Part shown: positions 52,722 to 60,022 of the stretch, piece after piece
Position numbering within the stretch: position 1 is the stretch's first letter
Layout of the letters: every line of letters starts with the position of its first letter
Assembly: GCF_013409205.1 (NCBI RefSeq)
Contig: NZ_JACCAE010000001.1
Location: forward strand, 2,666,001 to 2,730,000
Origin: Janibacter cremeus
GTDB taxonomy: Bacteria > Actinomycetota > Actinomycetes > Actinomycetales > Dermatophilaceae
Direction of reading: 5' to 3'
DNA length: 64,000 nt
Notes under the pieces: model-generated
Database searches by the model: none
What the model saw: the letters and a program-made list of their open reading frames with translations, nothing else
Told to the model about the DNA's origin: nothing
Program-made: the position numbers and the translations under genes

Positions 52722-54140
52722 ATGTGTCCTGATCGCCCCCCCGTGGCTGCCCGTCATGCCCGCACCCTCGTGAGCGCGGCGCTGTCGGTGTGCCTGCTCG
52801 GGGGAGTCGTCACCTACGCTTCTGCCGATCCGGATCCGAAGCAGCAGAAGGAGCACGTCGAGGAGAAGCTGTCCGACGCGCGCGGCGACCTGCAGGAGAC
52901 GTCAGCCGATCTGGTCGAGGCGCACGATGCGCTGGAGAAGACCCGAGGCAAGTTGCCGGCGGCTAGGTCGAAGGCCGAGCAGGCCGCGGCGGCCGAGGTG
53001 TCTGCCCAGAGCGAGTACGACGATGCGGTGGCCGCCCACGAGGTGGCCCAGGCCAACGAGCACAAGGCCGAGAAGGAGCTGCGCACGACGAGCACCCGGA
53101 TTTCCCGGGCCCGTAAGGAGGTCGGCGGTTTCGCGGGGCAGGTCTACCAGCGCGACGGCATCGGCACCATGAAGGTGGCCGTCGGCAGCGAGGACCCGAG
53201 CGACTTCATCGACAAGATGATCATGGCCGAGTCGGTCGGCGAGACCCAGGGCGCCGCGCTGCAGGACCTGAGCACCTCACGCGCCAACCTCGTCTCCACC
53301 GGTGACCGGCTCCAGGCCCTGCGTGAGCAGACGAAGCAGGCCAAGGAGACCAAGGAGGGTGCGCTCGCCTCGGCGCAGGAGGCCAGCTCCGCTGCGGATG
53401 CGGCCCAGGCCGACCTCGAGTCCCTCGAGGATGACCAGTCGAGTCAGGCGGCCGCGCTGGAGCGTGCGAAGAAGAAGGACACGAAGCGCGTCGAGAGCCT
53501 GCAGGCCGAGTCGGACAAGTTGACCAAGATCCTCGAGGAGCGGGCCCGCCAGGCGCGCATCCGCGAGGCGGAGATCCGCAAGGCCCGCAAGGCCCAGGAG
53601 CGTCGCGAAGCCGAGGCGCGCGAGCGTGCGGAGCAGCAGCGCCGGGAGCGTGAGCGTGCCTCGCGCGAGAGTGCTCCGTCCGCCCCGTCCGCCCCCGCCC
53701 CGAAGCCGGCGCCACCGAAGCCGGCGCCACCGAAGCCCGCGCCCAGCTCCGGCGTCCTCTCGGCCCCGAGCAGCGCGCCCGTGAGCTCTCAGTTCGGGTA
53801 CCGGTACCACCCGATCCTCCACTACTCCCGGTTGCACGCCGGTCGCGACTACGCCGCCAGCTGCGGGACGGCGGTGCGTGCGGCCGCCTCCGGCACGGTG
53901 ATCAGTGCCGGCGTCGCAGGTGGGTACGGCAACCAGCTGGTCATCGACCACGGCGTCAAGCGTGGGACCTCCCTGGCCACGACCTACAACCACCTGCAGC
54001 GATTCGCCGTCAGCGGCGGTCACGTCGAGCGCGGTCAGGTCATCGGGTACGTGGGCACGACGGGCACCTCGACAGGCTGCCACCTGCACTTCGAGACCCG
54101 CGAGAACGGCACCCCGGTCGACCCACGACGCTGGCTCTAG
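52722..54140 (+). CDS. Coiled-coil M23 peptidase, EnvC/RipC-like FtsEX partner
   Basis: A 472-aa secreted protein. Signal peptide (TLVSAALSVCLLGGVVTYASA) with cleavage near residue 35. A long coiled coil (residues ~40-320; EEKLSDARGDLQETSADLVEA and later AEIRKARKAQERREAEARERAEQ) leads into a PKPAPPKPAPPKPAP linker built on a 15-bp tandem repeat. The C-terminal M23 domain keeps the zinc ligands HAGRD (near 371) and HLH (near 455) with GTTGTSTGCHLHFE. It should cut peptidoglycan cross-links when activated by FtsEX. Start ATG 52722 lies eight bases after TAGTGT; GTG 52710 is an alternative. Confidence 0.9.
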   Translation: MCPDRPPVAARHARTLVSAALSVCLLGGVVTYASADPDPKQQKEHVEEKLSDARGDLQETSADLVEAHDALEKTRGKLPAARSKAEQAAAAEVSAQSEYDDAVAAHEVAQANEHKAEKELRTTSTRISRARKEVGGFAGQVYQRDGIGTMKVAVGSEDPSDFIDKMIMAESVGETQGAALQDLSTSRANLVSTGDRLQALREQTKQAKETKEGALASAQEASSAADAAQADLESLEDDQSSQAAALERAKKKDTKRVESLQAESDKLTKILEERARQARIREAEIRKARKAQERREAEARERAEQQRRERERASRESAPSAPSAPAPKPAPPKPAPPKPAPSSGVLSAPSSAPVSSQFGYRYHPILHYSRLHAGRDYAASCGTAVRAAASGTVISAGVAGGYGNQLVIDHGVKRGTSLATTYNHLQRFAVSGGHVERGQVIGYVGTTGTSTGCHLHFETRENGTPVDPRRWL

Positions 54141-54232
54141 CAGCCCGCTCGGCAACAAAACCGATGGCGCCGATGACCGGCGCAACGGGTACGGTGACCC
54201 CGGACAGATCGAGCAGCGAAGGGGGGAGTCCC

Positions 54233-54721
54233 GTGGCCACGAAGAAGAAGAAGGAACCGGGCGAGCTCGTCGTTGCCCGTAATCGCAAGGCGCGCCACGA
54301 CTATCTCATCGAGGACACCTACGAGGCCGGCCTCGCACTCATGGGTACCGAGGTCAAGGCACTGCGCATGGGTCGGGCCAGCCTCATCGACGGGTTCGCG
54401 ATCTTCTACGGTGACGAGCTGTGGCTCGAGGGGGTGCACATCCCCGAGTACGTCCAGGGGACGTGGACCAACCACACGCCGCGTCGTCGTCGCAAGCTGC
54501 TGCTGCACCGGTCCGAGCTGGACAAGTTGTCCGTGAAGGTCCAGGGCAGTCGACGCACCATCGTGCCGCTGTCCCTGTACTTCAGCAACGGACGCGTCAA
54601 GGTCGAGATCGCGCTGGCCACGGGCAAGCGCGACTACGACAAGCGGCACACCCTGCGCGAGCAGCAGGACCGCCGTGAGGCGGACCGGGCGATGTCCGAC
54701 CAGATGAAGAGGCGTCGCTGA
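54233..54721 (+). CDS. smpB: SsrA-binding protein SmpB
   Basis: A 162-aa RNA-binding protein that carries tmRNA to stalled ribosomes. N-terminal KKKKEPGELVVARNRKARHDYLIEDTYEAGLALMGTEVKALRMGR, then the WLEGVHIPEY and RRRRKLLLHR blocks and the C-terminal helix tail KRDYDKRHTLREQQDRREADRAM, all typical. GTG 54233 is chosen because AAGGGGGGAG lies seven bases upstream; the in-frame ATG at 54164 has none. tmRNA lies 80 bp downstream in the same orientation. Confidence 0.94.
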   Translation: MATKKKKEPGELVVARNRKARHDYLIEDTYEAGLALMGTEVKALRMGRASLIDGFAIFYGDELWLEGVHIPEYVQGTWTNHTPRRRRKLLLHRSELDKLSVKVQGSRRTIVPLSLYFSNGRVKVEIALATGKRDYDKRHTLREQQDRREADRAMSDQMKRRR

Positions 54722-54736
54722 GCGGGAATGCGTTTG

Positions 54737-54757
54737 GCCGACACCGACGTTGTCGGC
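54737..54757 (+). terminator. Weak hairpin after smpB
   Basis: GCCGAC (54737-54742) pairs with GTCGGC (54752-54757) around a nine-base loop. AATACT just downstream could be the tmRNA -10, with TTGGCC (54735) as -35. It may be part of the tmRNA promoter instead of a terminator. Confidence 0.3.
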
Positions 54758-54801
54758 AATACTGAATCGCACAACTCAACAGCGTGACGTGTCCACCCCA
54801 T

Positions 54802-55167
54802 GGGGGTGATCGGTTTCGACACTGGCCGGTCCTTCAGGGGAAGCGGGTCGAGGATGCACGGTCATCTCGTCAACGCCCCGTGCAAACCAATAGGTGCCGA
54901 TTCCAAGCGCACCGACTTCGCCCTCGCTGCCTGAGCGAGCCCGAAGTCCGTTGGCCTAGGTTTGATCTCGACCTAGATCCCAGCGTCAGTTAGAGATCTT
55001 GCTGCAGTGTTTCGTCGCGGGACACTGTGGGACTCCAACGCGACTGGGCCTGTCGGGGAACGTGTGCGCGCGAGCCCCGGGGCCGAGAAAATCCATAGCG
55101 CACTGCACCCGGAGAAGCCCTGATCGTCTTCCAGTGGACGCGGGTTCGATTCCCGCCACCTCCACCA
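54802..55167 (+). ncRNA. ssrA: tmRNA
   Basis: 366 nt, one-piece tmRNA. The 5' GGGGGTG pairs with CACCTCC before the ACCA 3' end (55164-55167; one G-U), and GGTTTCGAC near the start plus GGTTCGATTCC near the end are the tRNA-like domain. The resume codon is GCC 54896. The tag ADSKRTDFALAA is encoded at 54896-54931 with TGA at 54932-54934. The FALAA end is the usual protease signal. It rescues stalled ribosomes together with SmpB from the gene upstream. Confidence 0.95.
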
Positions 55168-55193
55168 TCGTGGACACACGTCACGCAGTACGA

Positions 55194-55226
55194 CGAAGGG
55201 CGGGACCGTTGCGGTCCCGCCCTTCG
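55194..55226. terminator. Strong bidirectional terminator after tmRNA
   Basis: CGAAGGGCGGGACCG (55194-55208) and CGGTCCCGCCCTTCG (55212-55226) form a perfect 15-bp stem with a TTG loop, located between tmRNA and the convergent CsbD gene. Confidence 0.9.
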
Positions 55227-55244
55227 CTTCGTCATGGGGTGGCC

Positions 55245-55415
55245 CTACTTGAAGGTGTCCTTGACGTTCTCGGCTGCCGACTTCAGGTTGCCCTTGGCCT
55301 CCTGGGCCTGACCCTCGGCCTGGAGATCCTTGTCGTCAGTGGCGTCGCCGACGGCGTCCTTGGCCTTCCCGGCCGCCTTGTCCTTGGCGTTGTCCAGCTT
55401 GTCGTCGAATCCCAT
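55245..55415 (-). CDS. CsbD-family stress protein
   Basis: A 56-aa highly charged helical protein (GFDDKLDNAKDKAAGKAKDAVGDATDD, then EGQAQEAKGNLKSAAENVKDTFK). Repeats of A-K-D/N-K-x-x-G are typical of CsbD/YjbJ general stress proteins. No partner is known. AGGAGGT lies seven bases before the ATG, the strongest ribosome site in this part of the window. It is monocistronic and convergent with tmRNA. Confidence 0.9.
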   Translation of the reverse strand: MGFDDKLDNAKDKAAGKAKDAVGDATDDKDLQAEGQAQEAKGNLKSAAENVKDTFK

Positions 55416-55485
55416 ACGGATGACCTCCTGTGGTGGTGTCCTTACACGCAACCACACCGTCAGGGGGATGGCTACCCCCTTCGTC

Positions 55486-55860
55486 TCAGTCCGCAGCGCC
55501 CTCGCGGGCGGCCACCTGGGCCTTGACGTCCTCCATGTCCACGTCCTGCACGGCATCGAGGAGCTGCTCGAACTGTGCCTTGGGCAGGGCGCCGGCGCTC
55601 TGGTGGAGCAGGATCCCGTCGCGGAAGGCCATCAGTGTCGGGACGGAGGAGACGTTCGCCAAGGAAGCCAACTGCGGGTTGTCGTCGATGTCGACCTTCG
55701 CGAAGGTGATGTCGGAGCGCTCTTCGGCGGCGGCCTCGAAGATGGGCGCGAACTGACGGCACGGGCCGCACCAGGTTGCCCAGAAGTCGACGATCACGGT
55801 CCCCTCGCCCGAGACGGTGGAGCGGAAGAGGTCGAGATCGAGATCGGTGATCTTGGTCAT
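55486..55860 (-). CDS. trxA: Thioredoxin
   Basis: A 124-aa thioredoxin with the redox motif WCGPC (C31, C34), the preceding VIVDFWATW strand, DIDDNPQLASLANVSSVPTLMAF with the cis-Pro, and a C-terminal extension of about 15 residues beyond the usual ~108 (DVKAQVAAREGAAD). It reduces cytosolic disulfides, in turn reduced by thioredoxin reductase encoded elsewhere. ATG 55860. Divergent from the VanZ gene with ~60 bp between. Confidence 0.93.
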   Translation of the reverse strand: MTKITDLDLDLFRSTVSGEGTVIVDFWATWCGPCRQFAPIFEAAAEERSDITFAKVDIDDNPQLASLANVSSVPTLMAFRDGILLHQSAGALPKAQFEQLLDAVQDVDMEDVKAQVAAREGAAD

Positions 55861-55921
55861 GACTTCCATGGTAGGCGGCATGCCCGCACGGTGGCCAAAG
55901 CAGGTGTGTTGTGCTGATCCG

Positions 55922-56293
55922 GTGAACGAACTCCGGTCCGCGCGATGGGTGGTACCTGTTGCCGTGTGGTTGCTCCTGGTGCTGCAGCTGGTCGTGCTGT
56001 ACGTCCCGTCGGCTCCCGGCCCGTCGGCGCCGATCCCACACGCGGACAAGATCGTTCACGTGCTGGCCTTCGCCGCGCCGGTCCTGGCCGCAGGTCTGAC
56101 GCGGCGCCGGTGGTGGCCACTGGTCGCAGTGGCCGGCGTGCTCCACGCGCCGGTGAGCGAGGTCGTCCAGCACCTTTGCCTCTCGGGCCGCTCCGGCGAT
56201 CCGCGGGACGTCGTCGCGGACCTGGTTGGCGTGGCAGGCGCGTCAGTCGCGATATCATTGTGGTTTCGGCGACCACGTCGTCGCCGACTCTAG
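55922..56293 (+). CDS. VanZ-like membrane protein
   Basis: A 123-aa protein with four helices (WVVPVAVWLLLVLQLVVLYVP; KIVHVLAFAAPVLAAGL; WWPLVAVAGVLHAPVSEV; LVGVAGASVAISLWF). The DKIVHVLAF and SEVVQHLCLSGRSGDPRDVVADLVG blocks fit the VanZ/phosphotransmembrane (PTX-like) fold. Substrate is unknown. GTG 55922 begins the region with conserved residues; no good ribosome site is visible. Basic C-terminal tail RRPRRRRL. Confidence 0.8.
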   Translation: MNELRSARWVVPVAVWLLLVLQLVVLYVPSAPGPSAPIPHADKIVHVLAFAAPVLAAGLTRRRWWPLVAVAGVLHAPVSEVVQHLCLSGRSGDPRDVVADLVGVAGASVAISLWFRRPRRRRL

Positions 56294-56379
56294 GAACTCG
56301 CACGACGCTTTCGACAGTGGATGTCGCCCGCGAAGAGTTGCGGGTTTACCCATCCATCGACGGAAGTGTGAGCTGCCCC

Positions 56380-58191
56380 GTGCCGCCCAAGAAGAAGCAA
56401 CGCTGGACGACTGCCCAGAAGAATGCCGCTGCCAAGAAGAAGGCAGCATCCCAACGCCCGCCCAAGCGCCCGCACCGCGGCCAGGCCCAGCGGCCTGCCG
56501 AGGACGCTCCCCGGACCAAGGACCGGTGGCGCGAGCGTGACGGCGCCCCTTCGGGCGATCGTCCCAAGCGCGTGCGTCGCGACGGCACCGAGGACCGCGG
56601 TCAGCGGACCTGGGAGCGCCGTGACGACAGGCGCAGTGGTGGCGGCCACGACCGTCGTCCCCGCCGCGAGGACGACCGTCGTCCCCGCCGCGAGGACGAC
56701 CGTCGCCGGCCCACCCAGCGCTTCGAGCGTGAGCAGACCCGCCGGCCCGTCGAGCCCGTCGAGGACCCGGAGGCGCTGCGCATGGAGGCCGACACCTGGA
56801 CCAAGGCGTCCCGCACGTCCCTCACCGGCCCGGTCGAGGTGGCCGAGGACAACGCCTTCGCCACGCTCGGTCTACCGCCCGTGCTCGTCGAGCGTCTGGC
56901 GCGCGACGGGATCACCACCCCCTTCGCCATCCAGGAGGCGGCCATCCCGGACGCCCTGGCCGGCAAGGACGTCCTCGGTCGGGGACAGACCGGCTCCGGC
57001 AAGACGCTGGCCTTCGGTCTGCCCCTCCTCACCCGCCTCGCGGGTGGTCGGGCACGCAGCCGCAAACCCCGCGCCCTGATTCTCGTGCCCACCCGTGAGC
57101 TGGCCATGCAGGTCAGCGACTCGCTCGAGCCGCTCGTGCACGTCGTTGGCCTGCGACACAAGCTCGTGGCGGGCGGCTTGTCCTACACCGGCCAGACCGC
57201 GGCGCTCGACCGTGGCGTCGACGTGCTCGTCGCCACACCCGGACGCCTGGTGGACCTGCTTGACCGCGGCGCCCTGACTCTCGACGAGATCGAGGTGGCC
57301 GTCCTCGACGAGGCGGACCACATGGCCGACATGGGCTTCCTGCCGTCGGTGTCCCGCATCCTCGACGACTGCGCCCCCGGTGGCCAGCGGTTGCTCTTCT
57401 CCGCGACGCTCGACCGCGGTGTGGGCGACCTGGTCAAGACGTACCTGGCCGACCCGGTCACGCACAACACCAACGACGTCGCCGCGAGCGTGGACACGAT
57501 GGAGCACCACCTGTTCCTCATCGACCCGCAGCACAAGAAGCAGATCACCGCCCGGGTCGCCTCGCGTCCCGGCCGCACCGTGGTCTTCGCCCGGACCAAG
57601 CTCGGGTGCGAGCGCATCGCCGGCCAGCTGCGCGAGGAGGGTGTCCCCGCGGCCGCCCTGCACGGTGGGTTGGCCCAGAACGTGCGCAACAAGGTCATCG
57701 GTGCCTTCCGCACCGGTGCGATCCCGGTGCTCGTGGCCACGGACGTCGCCGCACGAGGCATCCACGTCGACAACGTCTCGCTCGTGATGCAGGTCGACCC
57801 GCCGGCCGACCACAAGGACTACCTCCACCGTGCCGGGCGCACCGCCCGTGCGGGGGAGAAGGGGAGCGTCGTCACCCTCGTCCTGCCGCACCAGCGCCGT
57901 GAGGTCACCCGGATGGCCTCGGCCGCCGGACTCGAGGCCCGCCCGACGAAGGTCGACCCCCAGGACCAGGTCCTCACCGACATCGGGGCCACCGAGCCGA
58001 GCGGCGAGCCGATCCCCGACGCCGACTTCCGCAAGCTCGTCGACCCGCGTCCGGCGCGTCGCCACTCCGGTACCCGGGGCCCCCGTGGCGCCCGGAACCA
58101 CCGGGGAGAGGACCGTCGGCGCACCGGCGGCGGGAACCAGCGTCGCGACGGCGGTGGACGTCAGGGCCGGCAGGGCTCGAAGCGGGCCTAG
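56380..58191 (+). CDS. DEAD-box RNA helicase (RhlE-like) with basic N- and C-terminal tails
   Basis: A 603-aa RNA helicase. A basic N-terminal tail of ~165 residues (KKKQRWTTAQKNAAAKKKAA; two RRPRREDD repeats from a 24-bp tandem repeat at 56650-56697) precedes the core: Q-motif FATLGLPPVLVERLARDGITTPFAIQEAAIP, Walker A GQTGSGKT (near residue 203), PTRELAMQV, DEAD (VLDEADHMADMGF, near 310), SATLD, ARGIHV and HRAGRTARAG. The C-terminus is RG-rich (RRHSGTRGPRGARNHRGEDRRR). Low-complexity basic tails suggest RNA condensation or ribosome-related use. The start GTG 56380 and the upstream in-frame GTG 56368 are both possible. The stop TAG is also the -10 of yqgE. Confidence 0.88.
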   Translation: MPPKKKQRWTTAQKNAAAKKKAASQRPPKRPHRGQAQRPAEDAPRTKDRWRERDGAPSGDRPKRVRRDGTEDRGQRTWERRDDRRSGGGHDRRPRREDDRRPRREDDRRRPTQRFEREQTRRPVEPVEDPEALRMEADTWTKASRTSLTGPVEVAEDNAFATLGLPPVLVERLARDGITTPFAIQEAAIPDALAGKDVLGRGQTGSGKTLAFGLPLLTRLAGGRARSRKPRALILVPTRELAMQVSDSLEPLVHVVGLRHKLVAGGLSYTGQTAALDRGVDVLVATPGRLVDLLDRGALTLDEIEVAVLDEADHMADMGFLPSVSRILDDCAPGGQRLLFSATLDRGVGDLVKTYLADPVTHNTNDVAASVDTMEHHLFLIDPQHKKQITARVASRPGRTVVFARTKLGCERIAGQLREEGVPAAALHGGLAQNVRNKVIGAFRTGAIPVLVATDVAARGIHVDNVSLVMQVDPPADHKDYLHRAGRTARAGEKGSVVTLVLPHQRREVTRMASAAGLEARPTKVDPQDQVLTDIGATEPSGEPIPDADFRKLVDPRPARRHSGTRGPRGARNHRGEDRRRTGGGNQRRDGGGRQGRQGSKRA

Positions 58192-58194
58192 GCT
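58189..58194 (+). promoter_or_regulatory. -10 hexamer TAGGCT of a leaderless promoter, overlapping the helicase stop
   Basis: TAGGCT is followed by six bases and ATG 58201. Its first three bases are the helicase stop codon, so yqgE can be transcribed independently with no 5' UTR. Confidence 0.5.
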
Positions 58195-58200
58195 CGTGCC

Positions 58201-58758
58201 ATGCAGAACTCGTTGGCCGGCAAGCTGCTCGTCGCCACGCCAGAGCTCGGGGACGACCTCTTCACCCGCAGTGTCGTCTTCCTGCTCCAGCACGACGAGG
58301 AGACCGCTGAGGGCGTGGTGCTCAACAAGCCCCTCGATGCCTCGGTCGACGACGTCCTGCCCGGGTGGCAGGAGGGGGCCAGCGAGCCGCGGCGGATCTT
58401 CCAGGGCGGCCCGGTCCAGCTGGACTCGGCGATCGGCCTGGCCGGCCTGCCCGGCGACGTCGAGCCACCACCGGGACTCAAGCGTCTCTTCGGTGCGGTC
58501 GCGCTGGTCGATCTCGACGCCCCGCAGGAGATCGTCTGGCCGCAGGTGAGCGCGCTGCGCATCTTCGCCGGCTACGCCGGGTGGAGCGCTGAGCAGCTCG
58601 CCGACGAGCAGGCACGCGGCGGCTGGTACGTCGTCGACGCCGAGGTCGGGGACGTCTTCGACCAGGACCCCGCCACGTTGTGGCGGCGGGTCCTGCGTCG
58701 GCAGGCCGGCCCGATCGGCTGGGCCTCGACCTACCCCGTCGACCCGGCACTGAACTGA
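58201..58758 (+). CDS. YqgE/AlgH family protein
   Basis: A 185-aa protein: NSLAGKLLVATPELGDDLFTRSVVFLLQHDEETAEGVVLNKP at the N-terminus, FQGGPVQLDSAIGLAGLPG, and RIFAGYAGWSAEQLADEQARGGWYVVDAEV followed by VFDQDPATLWRRVLRRQ. These are all YqgE/AlgH hallmarks. Function is unresolved; a regulatory role has been reported for Pseudomonas AlgH. Leaderless start at ATG 58201. Confidence 0.9.
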   Translation: MQNSLAGKLLVATPELGDDLFTRSVVFLLQHDEETAEGVVLNKPLDASVDDVLPGWQEGASEPRRIFQGGPVQLDSAIGLAGLPGDVEPPPGLKRLFGAVALVDLDAPQEIVWPQVSALRIFAGYAGWSAEQLADEQARGGWYVVDAEVGDVFDQDPATLWRRVLRRQAGPIGWASTYPVDPALN

Positions 58759-58841
58759 GCGCCCGCACCCAACGCCTCGAGACATGGCCAGAGGTCGCTA
58801 CCGAGGCCGGGTACCAGCCGCTCGCCATGCCTCGTGGCGCC

Positions 58842-58847
58842 TAGGAT
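58842..58847 (+). promoter_or_regulatory. -10 hexamer TAGGAT of a near-leaderless promoter
   Basis: TAGGAT is followed by seven bases and ATG 58855. It favours this start over the in-frame ATG at 58834. Confidence 0.45.
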
Positions 58848-58854
58848 GGGGGGC

Positions 58855-59160
58855 ATGAGCACACCCCTCGACCCCAACCAGCCCGGCGCACTCCCGGAGC
58901 CCGGTGGGCCGGGTACGTCGACCGGCCTGCTGGAGCGCACCGACCCGGAGCCCCAGGTCGCCGAGCCGGGGGACCACGAGCGCTTCAGCCACTACGTGCG
59001 CAAGGAGAAGATCCTCGAGAGCGCCCTGTCCGGCGAGCCGGTCAGGGCCTTGTGCGGGAAGATGTGGACCCCCGGACGCGACCCGGAGAAGTTCCCGGTC
59101 TGCCCGATCTGCAAGGAGATCTACGACGGGCTGCGCGACCCGCAGGACGGCGAGGACTGA
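58855..59160 (+). CDS. DUF3039 family zinc-ribbon-like protein
   Basis: A 101-aa protein. The family core is ERFSHYVRKEKILESALSGEPVRALCGKMWTPGRDPEKFPVCPICKEIYDGL, with C-x-x-x..., the three Cys in ALCGK and VCPICKEIY plus the single His in SHYV as likely metal ligands. The Pro-rich N-terminus is variable. No function is known. It is leaderless and followed eight bases later by the thioesterase gene. Confidence 0.88.
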   Translation: MSTPLDPNQPGALPEPGGPGTSTGLLERTDPEPQVAEPGDHERFSHYVRKEKILESALSGEPVRALCGKMWTPGRDPEKFPVCPICKEIYDGLRDPQDGED

Positions 59161-59168
59161 GGCCCGAC

Positions 59169-59963
59169 GTGGATTCCTTCTACCGTCAGGTGGACGAGGG
59201 GCGTTTCGAGTCGCTCCCGACGACGGCGGGGCCGTGGAGCCCGCACGCCCAGCACGCCGGGCCGCCGTCCGCACTCCTCGCGCGCGCGATGGCGGGCCAC
59301 GAACCGCGCACGGGCATGCGGCTGGCCGACGTGCGCCTGGACATCCTCGGTCCCATCCCCGTCGTGCCCCTGACCGTCCACGTCGAGACCGTGCGCGACG
59401 GCCGGTCGATGCAGCTGCTGCAGGCCACGGCCTCGGCTGACGGCGTCCCCGTCGCCGTCGCCCGCTCGTGGCGCATCGTTCGCGCTCCCGACGACTTCCC
59501 CCGTCTGATCGGTCGCCGTGCCGGCGACGTCGGGGCCGTCCCCGAGGCCGCGGGCACCGGCCATCTGGAGATGCCCGGCGCCCACACGCACGGCTACCTG
59601 CAGGCCGTGGAGTGGCGCATGGTCGAAGGGGGCGTCGGGCAGGGCGGCGTCACGGTCGCCTGGGGCAGACCACTCGTCCCGCTCGTGGCCGGTGAGGACA
59701 TCACCCCGTGGCAGCGGACGCTCGTCCTCGCCGACTCCGGTGGTGGGATCACGCTGACGCTCGACCCGCGCCGGCACACCTACATCAACTGCGACCTGCA
59801 CGTCGCGCTCGACCGGGACCCCGAGGGGGAGTGGATCCGGATGAGCTCGCAGGCGCTCGCGAGTCCCGGCCACGGCGGCACGGTGCACACGACGCTGGCC
59901 GACTCGCGCGGCGAGCTCGGCACCGGGCTGCAGACGATGGTCGCCCAGAACACCCGCTCCTGA
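59169..59963 (+). CDS. Thioesterase family protein (double hotdog, TesB-like)
   Basis: A 264-aa protein beginning FYRQVDEGRFESLPTTAGPWSPHAQHAGPPSALLARAM. Residues ~1-120 and ~150-264 each look like a hotdog fold (GMRLADVRLDILGPIPVVPLTVHVETVRDGRSM; LALDRDPEGEWIRMSSQALASPGHGGTVHTTLADSRG). The H-x-GPPSALLARAM and D-x-HVALDRDPEGEW-type motifs match actinobacterial acyl-CoA thioesterase-like proteins. It would hydrolyse acyl-CoA; the substrate is unknown. GTG 59169 gives the conserved N-terminus. Confidence 0.82.
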   Translation: MDSFYRQVDEGRFESLPTTAGPWSPHAQHAGPPSALLARAMAGHEPRTGMRLADVRLDILGPIPVVPLTVHVETVRDGRSMQLLQATASADGVPVAVARSWRIVRAPDDFPRLIGRRAGDVGAVPEAAGTGHLEMPGAHTHGYLQAVEWRMVEGGVGQGGVTVAWGRPLVPLVAGEDITPWQRTLVLADSGGGITLTLDPRRHTYINCDLHVALDRDPEGEWIRMSSQALASPGHGGTVHTTLADSRGELGTGLQTMVAQNTRS

Positions 59964-60022
59964 GCACCGTCGCCGAGGGCGTTTCGTCTCCTGTCACCAC
60001 GGCGATCTAAAGTGACCCTGCG

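Noticed and set aside
55100..55167. An independent tRNA gene
   Set aside because: The GGTTCGATTCC and ACCA end are the 3' tRNA-like part of tmRNA, paired with GGGGGTG at 54802.
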